A stretch of 64,000 nucleotides of DNA from CAYQJS01 sp964417895 (GTDB lineage Bacteria > Chloroflexota > UBA6077 > SHYK01), in contig CAYQJS010000015.1 in the NCBI GenBank assembly GCA_964417895.1, positions 43,761 to 107,760 of the forward strand, written 5' to 3'. Each line of letters begins with the position of its first letter. The stretch's first letter is position 1. The notes beneath the pieces were generated by a model. The model saw only the letters and a list, made by a program, of their open reading frames with translations, made no database searches and was not told the DNA's origin. The translations under genes were made by a program, and so were the position numbers. Below are positions 63,261-64,000 of the stretch, piece after piece.

Positions 63261-63539
63261 AGTGGCCGTCGACCAAGAGGAAGCTGCTGACCGAGACGAG
63301 GACGTTCGAGCAACGGATGATGAACCAGCTGTCTCGCGAGCAGTTCGAGCAAGGGGTTCGCGGAATGCTGCAATGGCCGCTGGATCGAAGCCCTGTCAAC
63401 CCGGGAACGGGCTCTCCAAGCTGTCAAGCACCGAATGGGTTGTGCTGAACGTCCTGACAACCCGATCCAGACGTCCCGCTTTAGACCATGAGATAATAAA
63501 TGCGCCGCGTTCGACAAGGAGTTGACATCGAGTCCAGCG

Positions 63540-63821
63540 CAAGTACCCTGTGGGCCCCGCCCAGATTGAGCACCTCCGTACCTCCTTGAACAGGACGCCC
63601 TGTTCATCCCAATCAGCAGGCAGGTGCACGGAGCTGCGACGCACCCAGAAGACGACCGTATTTTGGCCACTGCCGTCTCCGGAAAGGCTGGCTATCTGGT
63701 GACTGGGGACCGCCAGCTTCTGAGCCTTCGATCCCGAAAGGCTCCAGGGAATACCTGGTTGGGGTTGACGACTCAGGCCGACCTGTGCGGGAGGGCTCGT
63801 CCCAAGCCGAAGGCAGCGTAG
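63540..63821 (+). pseudogene. Remnant of a PIN-domain toxin
   Basis: The frame from 63624 encodes HPEDDRILATAVSGKAGYLV and TGDRQLLSLRS, the C-terminal core of a VapC/PIN-family ribonuclease; in-frame sequence upstream gives LEQDALFIPISRQV. A second frame near 63545-63575 gives GPAQIEHLR, which resembles the N-terminal APAQI segment. The N-terminal metal-binding aspartate is missing, and the region between is deleted, so the gene is decayed. Confidence 0.6.
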
Positions 63822-64000
63822 ACGCCCAACGTCGCTGCTCACCTCTCAGGAGAACGCGTGAAGAGGCCCTCTGGATCGGCTGAGCCCTTCATGGCAGTCA
63901 ATAATGAGGAGACGCTACACGTGGTGGCATACACGTGGTGGCATGGTGTAGACCAAAAGTGATTCTGTCCTCTTTAGCCAGGAGTAAAAATGTCCGCCCT
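63822..64000. other. Right-edge region
   Basis: No gene is supported. It holds the tandem repeat and, near the edge, two TGTCC motifs about 25 bp apart (GATTCTGTCC and AAAAATGTCC), which may be the end of an insertion sequence continuing outside the window. Confidence 0.35.
63917..63944. repeat. 14-bp perfect tandem duplication
   Basis: ACACGTGGTGGCAT occurs twice head to tail (63917-63930 and 63931-63944). May be a duplicated target site or slippage product next to a possible IS end. Confidence 0.7.

Noticed and set aside
63257..63448. 63-codon frame overlapping the recombinase stop as GTGA
   Set aside because: Overlap resembles coupling, but the sequence matches nothing I know and the surroundings are decayed.
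1..64000. CRISPR arrays, rRNA genes or a replication origin
   Set aside because: No regularly spaced direct repeats with unique spacers, no rRNA-like stretches and no DnaA-box cluster with dnaA/dnaN were seen.

Overview
The window is a GC-rich bacterial chromosome segment, almost certainly from a draft or metagenome assembly (a 10-N scaffold gap lies at 13652-13661). The gene set points to a Chloroflexota-like bacterium. It has a fused two-domain ThyX, GT-C and GT87 membrane glycosyltransferases, secreted WNEPN-type glycosidases, a monomeric isocitrate dehydrogenase, the runs rnc-smc-ftsY-ffh and rpsP-khpA-rimM, and many interspersed palindromic repeats. That placement is inference from gene content only; no rRNA gene is present.

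Layout. 0-1.1 kb: no supported gene, possible remnant of an insertion-sequence end. 1.1-7.6 kb: a secreted protein, a HAD phosphatase, a secreted beta-helix protein preceded by what reads as a complete cobalamin riboswitch with antiterminator and terminator, a DUF1461 membrane protein, an aspartic protease abutting lgt, and DUF503. 7.7 kb: a selenocysteine tRNA. 7.9-12.5 kb: gltB. 12.6-19.7 kb: two membrane glycosyltransferases, ThyX and two paralogous secreted glycosidases. 19.9-40.6 kb: a dense housekeeping block (argS, tRNA-Ser, tRNA-Pro, mazG, rnc-smc-ftsY-ffh, rpoD, an M50 protease, rpsP-khpA-rimM, recO-dnaX-ybaB-recR, rpsA, clpC). 40.7-41.3 kb: an orphan toxin-tip/immunity-like pair. 41.3-50.6 kb: radA with an in-frame amber codon in its zinc finger, ispD-ispF-cysE-cysS-rlmB, and translationally coupled mdh-icd.

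50.6-64 kb is accessory in character. It holds a primase-polymerase/helicase gene of the TOTE conflict-system type broken by two frameshifts, a decayed IS1634-type transposase, a LysM/M23 protein, a GH75-like secreted protein, a tRNA-Gly-like remnant, a large predicted STAND-type ATPase with a PD-(D/E)xK-like N terminus and a small overlapping partner gene, a Tat-exported amidohydrolase, an N-terminally truncated tyrosine recombinase and a decayed PIN-domain toxin.

The best candidate for an undescribed system is the STAND-like gene plus its 82-residue overlapping partner (57043-60670), bracketed by two related hairpins in direct orientation. The best regulatory observation is the cobalamin riboswitch in front of a secreted beta-helix protein.
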